From: a candidate division FCPU426 bacterium
Lineage (GTDB): Bacteria > Oederibacteriota > Muellerivitia > Muellerivitales > Muellerivitaceae
Assembly: GCA_003152075.1 (NCBI GenBank)
Contig: PLZG01000055.1
Coordinates: forward strand, 1 to 44,990
Direction of reading: 5' to 3'
DNA: 44,990 nucleotides
This document shows, piece after piece, positions 25,427 to 33,064 of the stretch. The notes beneath the pieces were generated by a model that was given only the letters and a program-made list of their open reading frames with translations, was not told the DNA's origin and made no database searches. A program made the position numbers and the translations under genes. Each line of letters begins with the position of its first letter. Positions within the stretch are counted from its first letter, which is position 1.

Positions 25427-27934
25427 TTGAAAACACGAATTCTATTCCTGGTCCTCAGTCTCTTCGCTCTGGCGCCAACCGCCTACGCCAAGCTTCAACT
25501 GCCCGCCATTATCGGCGACAACATGGTTCTCCAGCAAAAAACTCCAGTGGCCATTTGGGGTTGGTCCGATCCGGGGCAAGTCATTAATGTTTCCCTGGCT
25601 GGTAAATCCGCTACAGCTACCGCCGACACTGACGGCAAGTGGAAAGCTATCTTCCCCCTTTTGAAAACTGGCGGGCCCTACGAGATGGTAGTAACCGGCT
25701 CTGAGTCCGTTACCGTAAAAGACATACTCGTGGGCGAGGTCTGGATCGGATCGGGCCAATCCAACATGGAACTGGCCATGCGGGTCACCCATGACGCCGC
25801 TACCGAAATTCCCGCCGCCAATTACCCCAATATCCGCCTCTTCACCCTGGAGCGCTCCGCCTCCCACTCCCCGAAAGAGGATGTGGTGGGCAGTTGGAAA
25901 GTTTGCACCCCTGATACCGCCAAGGATTTTTCGGCCGTGGCTTACCACTTCGGCAAGGAAATCCATAAGGCCCTTAAGGTTCCCGTTGGCTTGATCGTGG
26001 CCAGCTGGGGTGGGGCTCCAGGGGAAGACTTCGTTCCCCGTCCAGCGTTGGATAAAAACCCCGCCTTTACTTCCCTCCTGGATCGGATGGACCACGACCC
26101 CTCCCAAGTGAATACCTGGACCAAGGGATATGATTTCGAGTTCGTGGTTTCGGACCTTCATTTCGTCACCAAGGACGGCGGAAAACCCGTCCCGATAAAT
26201 TTATCGAAGGGGCAAAAGGGCTTCGGCGGCGAATGGGCAACCTCGGCCAAGCCTGGCTCGGCGGTCACCTTCACGGCGGGCGGCAAATCTTTTTCAGGTT
26301 CCGGCACAGCCGCTTCATTCACGGGGCTCATGGAAGGCGGCTCCTGGGGTTCGGTTATGACCAATTTGGATTCCAAACCCGCTGACCTCACCCCCTATGA
26401 GGCCATTGAGTTTTATGTGAAGGGTCACGGAAAATTTCAGATGAACGTGGGTCAAGCCTCGATCTCTGACTACGATTTCTACAACTCAGGACAGTTTGAC
26501 CTTTCAGCCGATTGGAAACTGATGCGCTTCCCCATCAAATCCCTGAAACAAGGCGGTTGGGGCTCTCCCAAGCCATTCACCCCGGACCAGATCCAATCCC
26601 TCTCCTTTTCAGTCCAGCCCCCCTATTGGCCCGAGGTTCCGGCACTCATCTACAACGGCATGATCGCCCCGCTGACCCCTTATAAAATGCGCGGGGTCCT
26701 TTGGTACCAAGGTGAATCCAATGTGGGCCGGGCCAACCAATACCACGAGGTACTTTCCACCTTGATCAAGAGCTGGCGTGAGGCTTGGGACGAGAAGGAT
26801 TTTCCGTTCCTCATCATCCAGCTTCCCAATTACATGCAAACCCTTCCCGACCCCAGCGAGAGCGGCTGGGCGGAGTTGCGGGAAGCCCAGTTGAAGACGC
26901 TGGATGTTCCCCACACGGGCCTGGTGATTACTATCGATTTGGGCGAGGCCGGGAACATCCACCCGAAAAACAAAACTGACGTGGGGAAAAGGGCGGAATT
27001 AGAGGCCCTGGCCGTGGCCTATCACAAACCGGTAGTGGGATCGGGGCCTCTCTTCACTTCCGCCTCGGTGAAAGGAAACAAGATGGTGGTGAAGTTTACG
27101 CAAGTAGGCCGGGGATTGATGACCAAGGATGGCGGCCCGGTCACCGGCTTCGCCCTGGCGGGCAGCGACCACAAGTTCCATTGGGCTCAAGCCGAAATCG
27201 GAAAGGCCGGCACGGTGTTCGTTTCCAACGACCAGGTCCCCGAACCGGTGGAAGTGCGTTATGCCTGGGCTGACAACCCTGTTTGCAACCTTTACAACAA
27301 AGCGGGTCTGCCCGCCTCGCCTTTCCGATTCAGCACCCAACCCGTGAAGGAAACCCAAGCGGCACCTTTAGCCAAGGGCAAGGCCCTGACCGCCACCGAT
27401 GGCAAGGTCCTGGTGGACGATTTCGAGTCGGGTAAACCTCAGAATCTCTTGGGAGGGCCCTGGCAAGTGCAATTGGACAATGGCGGGTTGGGAACCTTGG
27501 TGAAGAACAAGGACCAATTTCTCGTGAAGGACGGAGCCAACGGCTCCAAGTTCTGCGCCAGGATTTTCGGACACTTTGGAAAGATGGTGGCTCCCTGGCC
27601 CTACGCCACCCTCTACACTTCCCTGACCAATGAGGAACCTATGGACATGAGCGAATTCAAGGCCATTGAGTTTTGGGCCAAGGGTGACGGTAAAAATTAC
27701 GATGTCATGGTCTATCCGTCCCAGGTCACCGATTACGCCCAATTCCGGCACGCTTTCACCGCGCCCAAAGCCTGGGCCAAGGTCCACATGGACCTGGCTA
27801 CCTTTTCCCAACCCGATTGGGGCGCCAAGGTTCCCCAGGACTTTTCCTCGGTGAAGGAAATTCAATTCGCCCCCTCGGCCATGAACGACGAGGATTTTGA
27901 CCTTTCCATTGATGACGTAACATTGGTGAAATGA
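25427..27934 (+). CDS. Sialate O-acetylesterase-like (SASA) enzyme with inserted and C-terminal CIA30-like domains
   Basis: About 835 residues, secreted (MKTRILFLVLSLFALAPTAYA). The start is the TTG at 25427, six bases after AAGGAG; the ATG at 25406 lies inside the upstream repeat. The esterase domain has LPAIIGDNMVLQQ, the nucleophile GQSNMEL (Ser112), VGLIVASWGGAPGE, WYQGESN near residue 427 and DLGEAGNIHPKNK with the catalytic Asp/His region. Residues ~240-405 are an inserted domain (EAIEFYVKGHGKFQ, SDYDFYNSGQF) and residues ~660-835 a second copy (KAIEFWAKGDGK, TDYAQFRHAF), both CIA30/CBM11-like jelly rolls. It should deacetylate carbohydrate; the insert may bind glycan. Confidence 0.92.
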   Translation: MKTRILFLVLSLFALAPTAYAKLQLPAIIGDNMVLQQKTPVAIWGWSDPGQVINVSLAGKSATATADTDGKWKAIFPLLKTGGPYEMVVTGSESVTVKDILVGEVWIGSGQSNMELAMRVTHDAATEIPAANYPNIRLFTLERSASHSPKEDVVGSWKVCTPDTAKDFSAVAYHFGKEIHKALKVPVGLIVASWGGAPGEDFVPRPALDKNPAFTSLLDRMDHDPSQVNTWTKGYDFEFVVSDLHFVTKDGGKPVPINLSKGQKGFGGEWATSAKPGSAVTFTAGGKSFSGSGTAASFTGLMEGGSWGSVMTNLDSKPADLTPYEAIEFYVKGHGKFQMNVGQASISDYDFYNSGQFDLSADWKLMRFPIKSLKQGGWGSPKPFTPDQIQSLSFSVQPPYWPEVPALIYNGMIAPLTPYKMRGVLWYQGESNVGRANQYHEVLSTLIKSWREAWDEKDFPFLIIQLPNYMQTLPDPSESGWAELREAQLKTLDVPHTGLVITIDLGEAGNIHPKNKTDVGKRAELEALAVAYHKPVVGSGPLFTSASVKGNKMVVKFTQVGRGLMTKDGGPVTGFALAGSDHKFHWAQAEIGKAGTVFVSNDQVPEPVEVRYAWADNPVCNLYNKAGLPASPFRFSTQPVKETQAAPLAKGKALTATDGKVLVDDFESGKPQNLLGGPWQVQLDNGGLGTLVKNKDQFLVKDGANGSKFCARIFGHFGKMVAPWPYATLYTSLTNEEPMDMSEFKAIEFWAKGDGKNYDVMVYPSQVTDYAQFRHAFTAPKAWAKVHMDLATFSQPDWGAKVPQDFSSVKEIQFAPSAMNDEDFDLSIDDVTLVK

Positions 27935-28157
27935 AAGCGGTTTCACGGTTGGGTTGATGGGCGGTTTGACTCCACAGGTCCACTAATCCTAATTAGGGGG
28001 CCGTTTTCCCTGAACCAACTTTTCAAAATTCTTTTAAAAAAATTCTCCTCCGGGGAGGTTAGGACTCTCGATTTCCCAAAAAACCGTTGTTTTGCTGACC
28101 GCTTAAACACTTTAGCCTATATATTGTCTTCGTCGCGGGGCTGAAATCCTGAATTGA

Positions 28158-28541
28158 ATGGAACCAATGGAAAACATTTCGATCGAGATTGCCCATCATC
28201 TTCACCATCCGGAAGTCGCCACACTTAAACTTAAAGGTTTCCTTTACGCCAACACCCTCCCCGAATTCGATAAGACCTTGCGGTCGGTCATCGACCTCGC
28301 CAAAAAGAAACTGATCTTCGACCTAAGCGAAACCACCTATATTAGTAGTGGCGGTTGGAGCATGTTTCTGGTCAGCCTAAAGCGGATGAAGGATTTGGGC
28401 GGCGATCTTATCCTGTCGGGAATGACACCCGAGGTTCGTGACGCTTTCGAGCTTTTGGAATACGACAAGGTCTTTAAACTGTTCCCCTCGGTGGACGAGG
28501 CCTTGAAACAAGGTTTTGCCGCCGCCGTTTCACCCGCTTAA
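28158..28541 (+). CDS. STAS-domain anti-sigma-factor antagonist
   Basis: A 127-residue single STAS domain. It shows ATLKLKGFLYANTLPEFDKTL, FDLSETTYISSGGWSMFLVSLKRM with Ser in the position normally phosphorylated by an anti-sigma kinase, and GGDLILSGMTPEVRDAFELLEYDKVFKLF, closely matching SpoIIAA/RsbV-like proteins. It probably acts in a partner-switching pathway, but no kinase or phosphatase gene is adjacent. ATG at 28158 is used; a second ATG three codons on is possible. No clear Shine-Dalgarno. Confidence 0.93.
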   Translation: MEPMENISIEIAHHLHHPEVATLKLKGFLYANTLPEFDKTLRSVIDLAKKKLIFDLSETTYISSGGWSMFLVSLKRMKDLGGDLILSGMTPEVRDAFELLEYDKVFKLFPSVDEALKQGFAAAVSPA

Positions 28542-28641
28542 CTTCTTCTCGAAATTTCCTTAAAATCAAGTTGTTCTCTTTTTTTATTCCTCGATGTAAC
28601 CAAAAACCCTATTCGGGGTATATTCTTTTTAGGGAGGCCTT

Positions 28642-29238
28642 ATGACCCAATCCAACAAAGTTATTCTTTTCCTTCTAATCTCTCTTTTTTTTGTTACTAA
28701 CCCCGCCTTGGCCAAAATCAATACCGCGACCTTTGCGGGGGGATGTTTCTGGTGCATGACGCCGCCCTTTGAGAAGCTGGAAGGGGTATTGAAAGTAACC
28801 GCCGGATATACCGACGGCACGGGACCAAGCCCCACCTATGACGATTACGGCGACAAGGGCTATACCGAGGGCGTTCAAATCACTTTCGACCCCACGAAGA
28901 TCTCTTATAAACAGCTGGTGGAGGTCTTCTGGAAACAAATCAACCCCACCGATCCCAATGGTCAATTCGTGGATAGAGGCCCCCATTATCGGGCCGCGAT
29001 TTTTTTCCATAATAAGACCCAGAAAGAGGTCGCCGAAAAATCACGGGATAACTTGAACAAATCCGGGCGTTACGACAAGCCCATCGTGGTGCCCATTAAG
29101 AAATATGATAATTTCTTCCCCGCGGAGGAATATCACCAAGACTTCTATAATAAGAACCAAGTCCATTACGAGATGTATCATTCCAATTCGGGCAGGGATG
29201 AGTATCTGGACAAGATCTGGGGCAAGGGAAACCACTAG
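28642..29238 (+). CDS. msrA: Exported peptide-methionine (S)-S-oxide reductase
   Basis: A 198-residue MsrA that repairs methionine-S-sulfoxide in proteins. A signal peptide (VILFLLISLFFVTNPALA) indicates periplasmic action. The catalytic motif is GCFWCMTPPFEKLEGV, followed by AGYTDG, SYKQLVEVFW, DRGPHYRAAIFFHN and QVHYEMYHSNSG. The second Cys of the GCFWC motif may serve for recycling, since there is no C-terminal Cys. The ATG follows AGGGAGG. It fits with secreted SodC and glutathione peroxidase elsewhere in the window. Confidence 0.96.
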   Translation: MTQSNKVILFLLISLFFVTNPALAKINTATFAGGCFWCMTPPFEKLEGVLKVTAGYTDGTGPSPTYDDYGDKGYTEGVQITFDPTKISYKQLVEVFWKQINPTDPNGQFVDRGPHYRAAIFFHNKTQKEVAEKSRDNLNKSGRYDKPIVVPIKKYDNFFPAEEYHQDFYNKNQVHYEMYHSNSGRDEYLDKIWGKGNH

Positions 29239-29241
29239 AGG

Positions 29242-29276
29242 CAGTTGACAGCTCACAGTCCACAGTCGACAGTTAA
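29242..29276. repeat. Heptanucleotide tandem repeat (consensus CAGTCGA)
   Basis: Five 7-base units read CAGTTGA, CAGCTCA, CAGTCCA, CAGTCGA, CAGTTAA, starting 3 bases after the msrA stop. On the opposite strand they match the CTGTCGA units at 10972-11006. Confidence 0.85.
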
Positions 29277-29382
29277 GCCTCCAAAAACCAAGGAAATACC
29301 CTTAATTCAAATCAAGACTTGCGTCATATTGGAAAAATGATTTTTTTGGTAACGTTTTGGTCAGGAGAATCGTCTAAAAGGC

Positions 29383-30636
29383 ATGAACAAACTACTCGCT
29401 ATTTTGGGACTTTCACTTTTGCTTATATCCCCTCCCATTCTCTGGGCCGCCGGGGCCCAGGACTATAAAGAGGGGGGCATGGCTTTATTTCGCGCCGGCC
29501 AATATGGCAAGGCCCTGGTCTATTTCCAAAACGCCGTTCAAGCCGACTCCAACGACGCCGAAGCCTATGAGGACTTGGGAAATACCTACGCCAAATTGAA
29601 CGATATCCCCAACGCGCGGAATGCCTACGAAAAAAGCCTTCAGATCAATCCCAATAATTCCACCCTAAGGGTCCTGCTGGACAACCTCGGCTCCGCCAAT
29701 CCTCCACCTTCTTCCCCCGCTCACCTGGAGGATTCCAATTACACCGCCCCGGCGCCAGCCAACCCTCCCCCATCCACGAAAAAATTCGATGAGGATGGTC
29801 CTATAACTAATAACACCCCCTCACAAAAACAACTGGGGGGTATCAACCGGATTGACAAAGCCAAGCTTTGGATCAAGCTTGAAGGCGCATTGAATTATTC
29901 GGTACAGGCAGACTTAGTCAACAGCGCCACTGCCCAGAATCAATTTATCAAAGCCTCCCCAGGAGCGACCGGCTCAGCCCTGGCCGATCCCCTTGGCGGA
30001 ATGGCCGGAGCGGAAATGGGCCTTCTCATCAATCCCAACAGCGGTATCGCGATTGGGTTGAGGGGAATCCGAACCACTGATTACTCGAGCAACTTGAATC
30101 TGCAGAATGGCCCCGCGACGGTGGCGGGCACGGTTTACGATTCCGACTTTGAGAACGAGACCTTTACCCCTTCCGTTTATCCGCTAACCTTGGATTACTA
30201 CTTATTCCTTCCAGACGCGGGCGGCCGTTTCTTCATCAGCGGCGGCGTGGGTTATTACTACGGGCTGGTGCACGTGGAGGATAATTACAGCTATGTCATT
30301 TACAACAATGATCCGAATGTTTCCGATACCTTCTCGGGAGACCTGACCTCCGGCAACGTAGGCTTCCAAGTCAGCATCGGAAGGGATTTCGCGGTGGGCC
30401 GGGACTTAGCCCTCTCGATTTTCGCGCGGGGCCGTTACGCTAGGCTTACCAATTTCCGCGGAACGATTTATAACCCCAATACCGGCGGCAGCGCCAATGA
30501 CGGGCTTGCTGTTTACTCGGATGGCTCGGTTCATTCCACGGATGTTTCCAATATCGGAAATAATGGCGTTACTTACGCCAACATCGACTTCTCGGGGTTT
30601 GACCTGGGTGTGGCCCTAACTTTCTTCTCCTACTAA
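29383..30636 (+). CDS. TPR-containing outer-membrane beta-barrel-like protein
   Basis: A 417-residue exported protein. The signal peptide ends near LWAAG/AQDYK. Residues ~25-100 are two to three TPR units (GGMALFRAGQYGKALVYFQNAVQ, AYEDLGNTYAKLNDIPNARNAYEKSLQ). A Pro-rich linker of ~50 residues follows. Residues ~165-417 look like an outer-membrane barrel: alternating strands with Gly/Tyr-rich turns (GRFFISGGVGYYYGL, FGVGRDLALSIFARGRYARL-like pattern) and a final FDLGVALTFFSY with terminal aromatic residue. ATG at 29383 with AAAAGG close by. Role unknown; a hairpin terminator follows. Confidence 0.82.
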   Translation: MNKLLAILGLSLLLISPPILWAAGAQDYKEGGMALFRAGQYGKALVYFQNAVQADSNDAEAYEDLGNTYAKLNDIPNARNAYEKSLQINPNNSTLRVLLDNLGSANPPPSSPAHLEDSNYTAPAPANPPPSTKKFDEDGPITNNTPSQKQLGGINRIDKAKLWIKLEGALNYSVQADLVNSATAQNQFIKASPGATGSALADPLGGMAGAEMGLLINPNSGIAIGLRGIRTTDYSSNLNLQNGPATVAGTVYDSDFENETFTPSVYPLTLDYYLFLPDAGGRFFISGGVGYYYGLVHVEDNYSYVIYNNDPNVSDTFSGDLTSGNVGFQVSIGRDFAVGRDLALSIFARGRYARLTNFRGTIYNPNTGGSANDGLAVYSDGSVHSTDVSNIGNNGVTYANIDFSGFDLGVALTFFSY

Positions 30637-30654
30637 ACCAACAACCTCTTAGAA

Positions 30655-30693
30655 TAAAAAAGCCGGGGATCATTAATATCCTCGGCTTTTTTG
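30655..30693. terminator. Bidirectional rho-independent terminator
   Basis: A-run, stem GCCGGGGAT, loop CATTAAT, ATCCTCGGC, T-run, between the convergent TPR/barrel and cupredoxin genes. Confidence 0.9.
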
Positions 30694-30712
30694 TTTAACT
30701 TCCCGTTTTATA

Positions 30713-31225
30713 TTATTGAACGATGAGAGTTACGGCCATGCCCGTACAGTTTGTATTAGGACAAACCGTATTACTTGCGCCCAGGTTGCATGAGCCATGG
30801 TTGCCGCAATGGAAGTGATAGGTCCCAATACCCAACACTTGGGTTGTGGGAAAGGAGAGGTTCCCCGCAAGGAGACAACTTGACGTTCCATTGTCGAGGT
30901 AGAGCGGGTGGATACCCGCGTTGGAACTGTCCCAAACGGCGGACGTGCCGACACTGATCGTGACAGGAGCGCTTACGGTGACCCCAGTAACGGCGTAATG
31001 ATAACTTGGGGAAGAAAAAATCACTCCAAAGGTAACCCCAACCGGCACAGGTGTGTTCGTCGGCGTCGCGGTGGGACTGTTGGTGGCTGTGGGTGAGCCG
31101 GTAGGAGTGAAAGTAGGGGTAAACGTAGGGGTGGAATTCGGACTCGGGGTTGAAGGGTTGCTGCTACAAGCCAAAGGAATACCTGCCAAGACAAATAAAG
31201 CCAAAAGCGCGAAAGATAATTTCAT
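30713..31225 (-). CDS. Cupredoxin-like lipoprotein on a PT-rich stalk
   Basis: A 170-residue predicted lipoprotein. The signal sequence ends in a lipobox-like ACSS (Cys20). A stalk of Thr/Pro/Ser (TPTFTPTFTPTGSPT...) spans residues ~24-60. The globular domain resembles plastocyanin/pseudoazurin folds: VGTSAVWDSSNAGIHPLY with the first His, YHFHCGNHG with Cys and second His, and CTGMAV with the axial Met, the His-Cys-His-Met set of a type-1 copper site. Two more Cys pairs may form disulfides. It could carry electrons at the cell surface. The ATG follows GAGGT. Paralog of the next gene. Confidence 0.85.
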   Translation of the reverse strand: MKLSFALLALFVLAGIPLACSSNPSTPSPNSTPTFTPTFTPTGSPTATNSPTATPTNTPVPVGVTFGVIFSSPSYHYAVTGVTVSAPVTISVGTSAVWDSSNAGIHPLYLDNGTSSCLLAGNLSFPTTQVLGIGTYHFHCGNHGSCNLGASNTVCPNTNCTGMAVTLIVQ

Positions 31226-31304
31226 GGTTTACCTCACAGTCGATTTACTAAAAAGAAGAAAATCCCGCCTGCCAAGTCATGCATTGGAAAATGAATACAT
31301 TGTT

Positions 31305-32108
31305 TTATTGGACGACAAGGGTCGCCGCCAGGCCTGTACAGGATCCGTTTACGCAAGTAGTAGCTGGCGGACTTGAACAGACGCCATGAAAGCCGCAATG
31401 AAACCGATAGGTCCCGACTCCCAAAATTACCGTCGTGGGAAAACCCGTTCCCTGGTTATTGATCACACAAGAGGAAGAATTATCCAAGTAAAGAGGATGA
31501 ATGCCCCCATTGGAATTATCCCAAACAACGGACGTAGTAACGCTAATTGTTATGGGGGCGCTAACCGCCGGGCCACTGGTTCCAGTGGTGCTGTAACGGT
31601 AGACACCGAGGCTTGGGCTATAAACACTGAAGATAACCCCAACCGGTAATGGTGTGTTGGTGACGGTGGGAGTCGGGCTATTGGATGCCGTTGAGGAAGG
31701 GGTAAGAGTTGAAGTTACCGTGGGACTATTGGTTGGGGTAGAAGTTGGCGTGGTCGTGGGGCTATCGGTAGCAGTGGGTGAAATGGTAGGAGTCGGAGAA
31801 TCGGTTGGTGTTTGTGTGGGAGTGGAAGAAGGAGTCATGGTTGGGGAATTGGTTGTCGTGGAGGAATGGGTGGGCGTTGGGGTTTGGGTTGGCGAGGAGC
31901 TGGGGGTTCTCGTGGGCGTTTGCGTGGGGCTGTTGGACGCGGTTGGGGTGATGGAACCCGTGGGAGTTTTAGAAGGGGTCGAGGTAGGAATCGGGGTAAA
32001 GGTGGAAGTGGAATAAGAAGTTGGATTCGTAGTGTAGGAGTTGCTTCCGCAGGCCCATGGCAGGGCGCAAAGGATTAAAAAAAGCGAGATAAGAACAAAA
32101 GGTTTCAT
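31305..32108 (-). CDS. Cupredoxin-like lipoprotein on a long PT-rich stalk, axial Met replaced by Leu
   Basis: About 267 residues. The start at 32108 (MKPFVLISLFLILC) is chosen because it begins a signal sequence ending in WACGS; the longer frame to 32228 adds non-signal residues. A PT/S stalk of ~120 residues (TPTRTPSSSPTQTPT and similar) joins the lipid anchor to the cupredoxin-like domain: VVWDNSNGGIHPLY, YRFHCGFHG and CTGLAATLVV. The Met of the paralog's CTGMAV is Leu here, so a three-ligand copper site is predicted. Otherwise closely related to 30713-31225. Confidence 0.84.
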   Translation of the reverse strand: MKPFVLISLFLILCALPWACGSNSYTTNPTSYSTSTFTPIPTSTPSKTPTGSITPTASNSPTQTPTRTPSSSPTQTPTPTHSSTTTNSPTMTPSSTPTQTPTDSPTPTISPTATDSPTTTPTSTPTNSPTVTSTLTPSSTASNSPTPTVTNTPLPVGVIFSVYSPSLGVYRYSTTGTSGPAVSAPITISVTTSVVWDNSNGGIHPLYLDNSSSCVINNQGTGFPTTVILGVGTYRFHCGFHGVCSSPPATTCVNGSCTGLAATLVVQ

Positions 32109-32279
32109 TTTTTCTAACTCCAGGTTGGGGTTAATTGAAAGGCGGCTAACTTGCCTCCCAAGCATGCATACGCACTTAACTAAGTAGCCCGTTAGGGGGC
32201 TAAAAGTTACTAAAGCTAGGATATACATGTTTTTAGGGATAAAGAAAGCCGGTTGCCCGAGGTTTAATAAACCTTCGGT

Positions 32280-32792
32280 TTACTGTTTCCCCAGGTTTTG
32301 CGCTTGGGGCGGGGGCATTTGGAAAGCCCCAGCAGGGGCAAAGGGCATGGTCTGTTTCCCAGCCTTGGAAAGGTCCGGCTTTATTCCGTTGCCCAAGGCC
32401 GCTTGCATTTTGGTCACGTGTTCCTTCCAGTAGGGGCAATTGGGGTCCTTGACAATGCATTCGGCGACCGACATTTTGCAGTTACAGGCGCAGGTTTCGG
32501 TATTGAAGGCCGAAATAACCTCAGCCTTTTTGGTGTCCGAGACGCTTTTGAAGTTGATCATGGTAAAACCGGACTCGGGAACCGGAATCGGCGTGCCCAT
32601 AGGGACCGGAGTGGGTAATTGGGAATAGGGTGTTGGTTTCCCGGTATTCATTTGGACCGAATAGCGGCCACCCACGAATGACGCCGCTATCAGGATGATG
32701 ATGCCAGTGGCGTACAGGATTTTTTTCTGGGCCTCGGGCGGCAGGACTTTTTCTTTGGGTTCAATCTCGCCTGGCGGGTTATCGTCGATCAT
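32280..32792 (-). CDS. Membrane-anchored protein with a Cys-rich CxCxC motif
   Basis: A 170-residue protein with a cytosolic Lys/Glu/Pro-rich start, one membrane helix (ILYATGIIILIAASFVGG), then a short Pro/Thr linker and a periplasmic part. The motif CACNCKMSVAECIVKDPNCP contains five Cys in a CxCxC...C...C pattern like that found at the start of some DsbA/thioredoxin-type and metal-binding envelope proteins, but no thioredoxin domain follows. It is Gln/Pro/Met-rich at the C-terminus. It lies upstream of and parallel to the cupredoxin genes, so a role in copper or thiol handling is possible. ATG at 32792 behind GAGGG. Confidence 0.8.
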   Translation of the reverse strand: MIDDNPPGEIEPKEKVLPPEAQKKILYATGIIILIAASFVGGRYSVQMNTGKPTPYSQLPTPVPMGTPIPVPESGFTMINFKSVSDTKKAEVISAFNTETCACNCKMSVAECIVKDPNCPYWKEHVTKMQAALGNGIKPDLSKAGKQTMPFAPAGAFQMPPPQAQNLGKQ

Positions 32793-33064
32793 ACTTCCCT
32801 CTCTTGAGCTCTGATTAGCGGCTTAGCAGGGAGATGATACCTAATTAGGGCCAAAATCGAAGGGTTTTGTGATCTTTTTTATTAGGAGACCCAATAAACA
32901 ATAGAAAGTCGGGGAAACCGAAATAAAGTGTTTTCAATTATCCGGCGATGAAACAAGCGCGCTCCCACCAAGCCATTCTCCCGATATAATGAGCCACCCT
33001 TTACCCAGCTGCCTTTGTCGGAAATCTCGATTAAACGTCTTTAAACCTGGAGGCTTTTGAACAA

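Noticed and set aside
27935-28157. Possible riboswitch or small RNA before the STAS gene
   Set aside because: Only short palindromes (CCTAATTAGG, CCTCCGGGGAGG) are visible; no known riboswitch pattern could be matched by eye.
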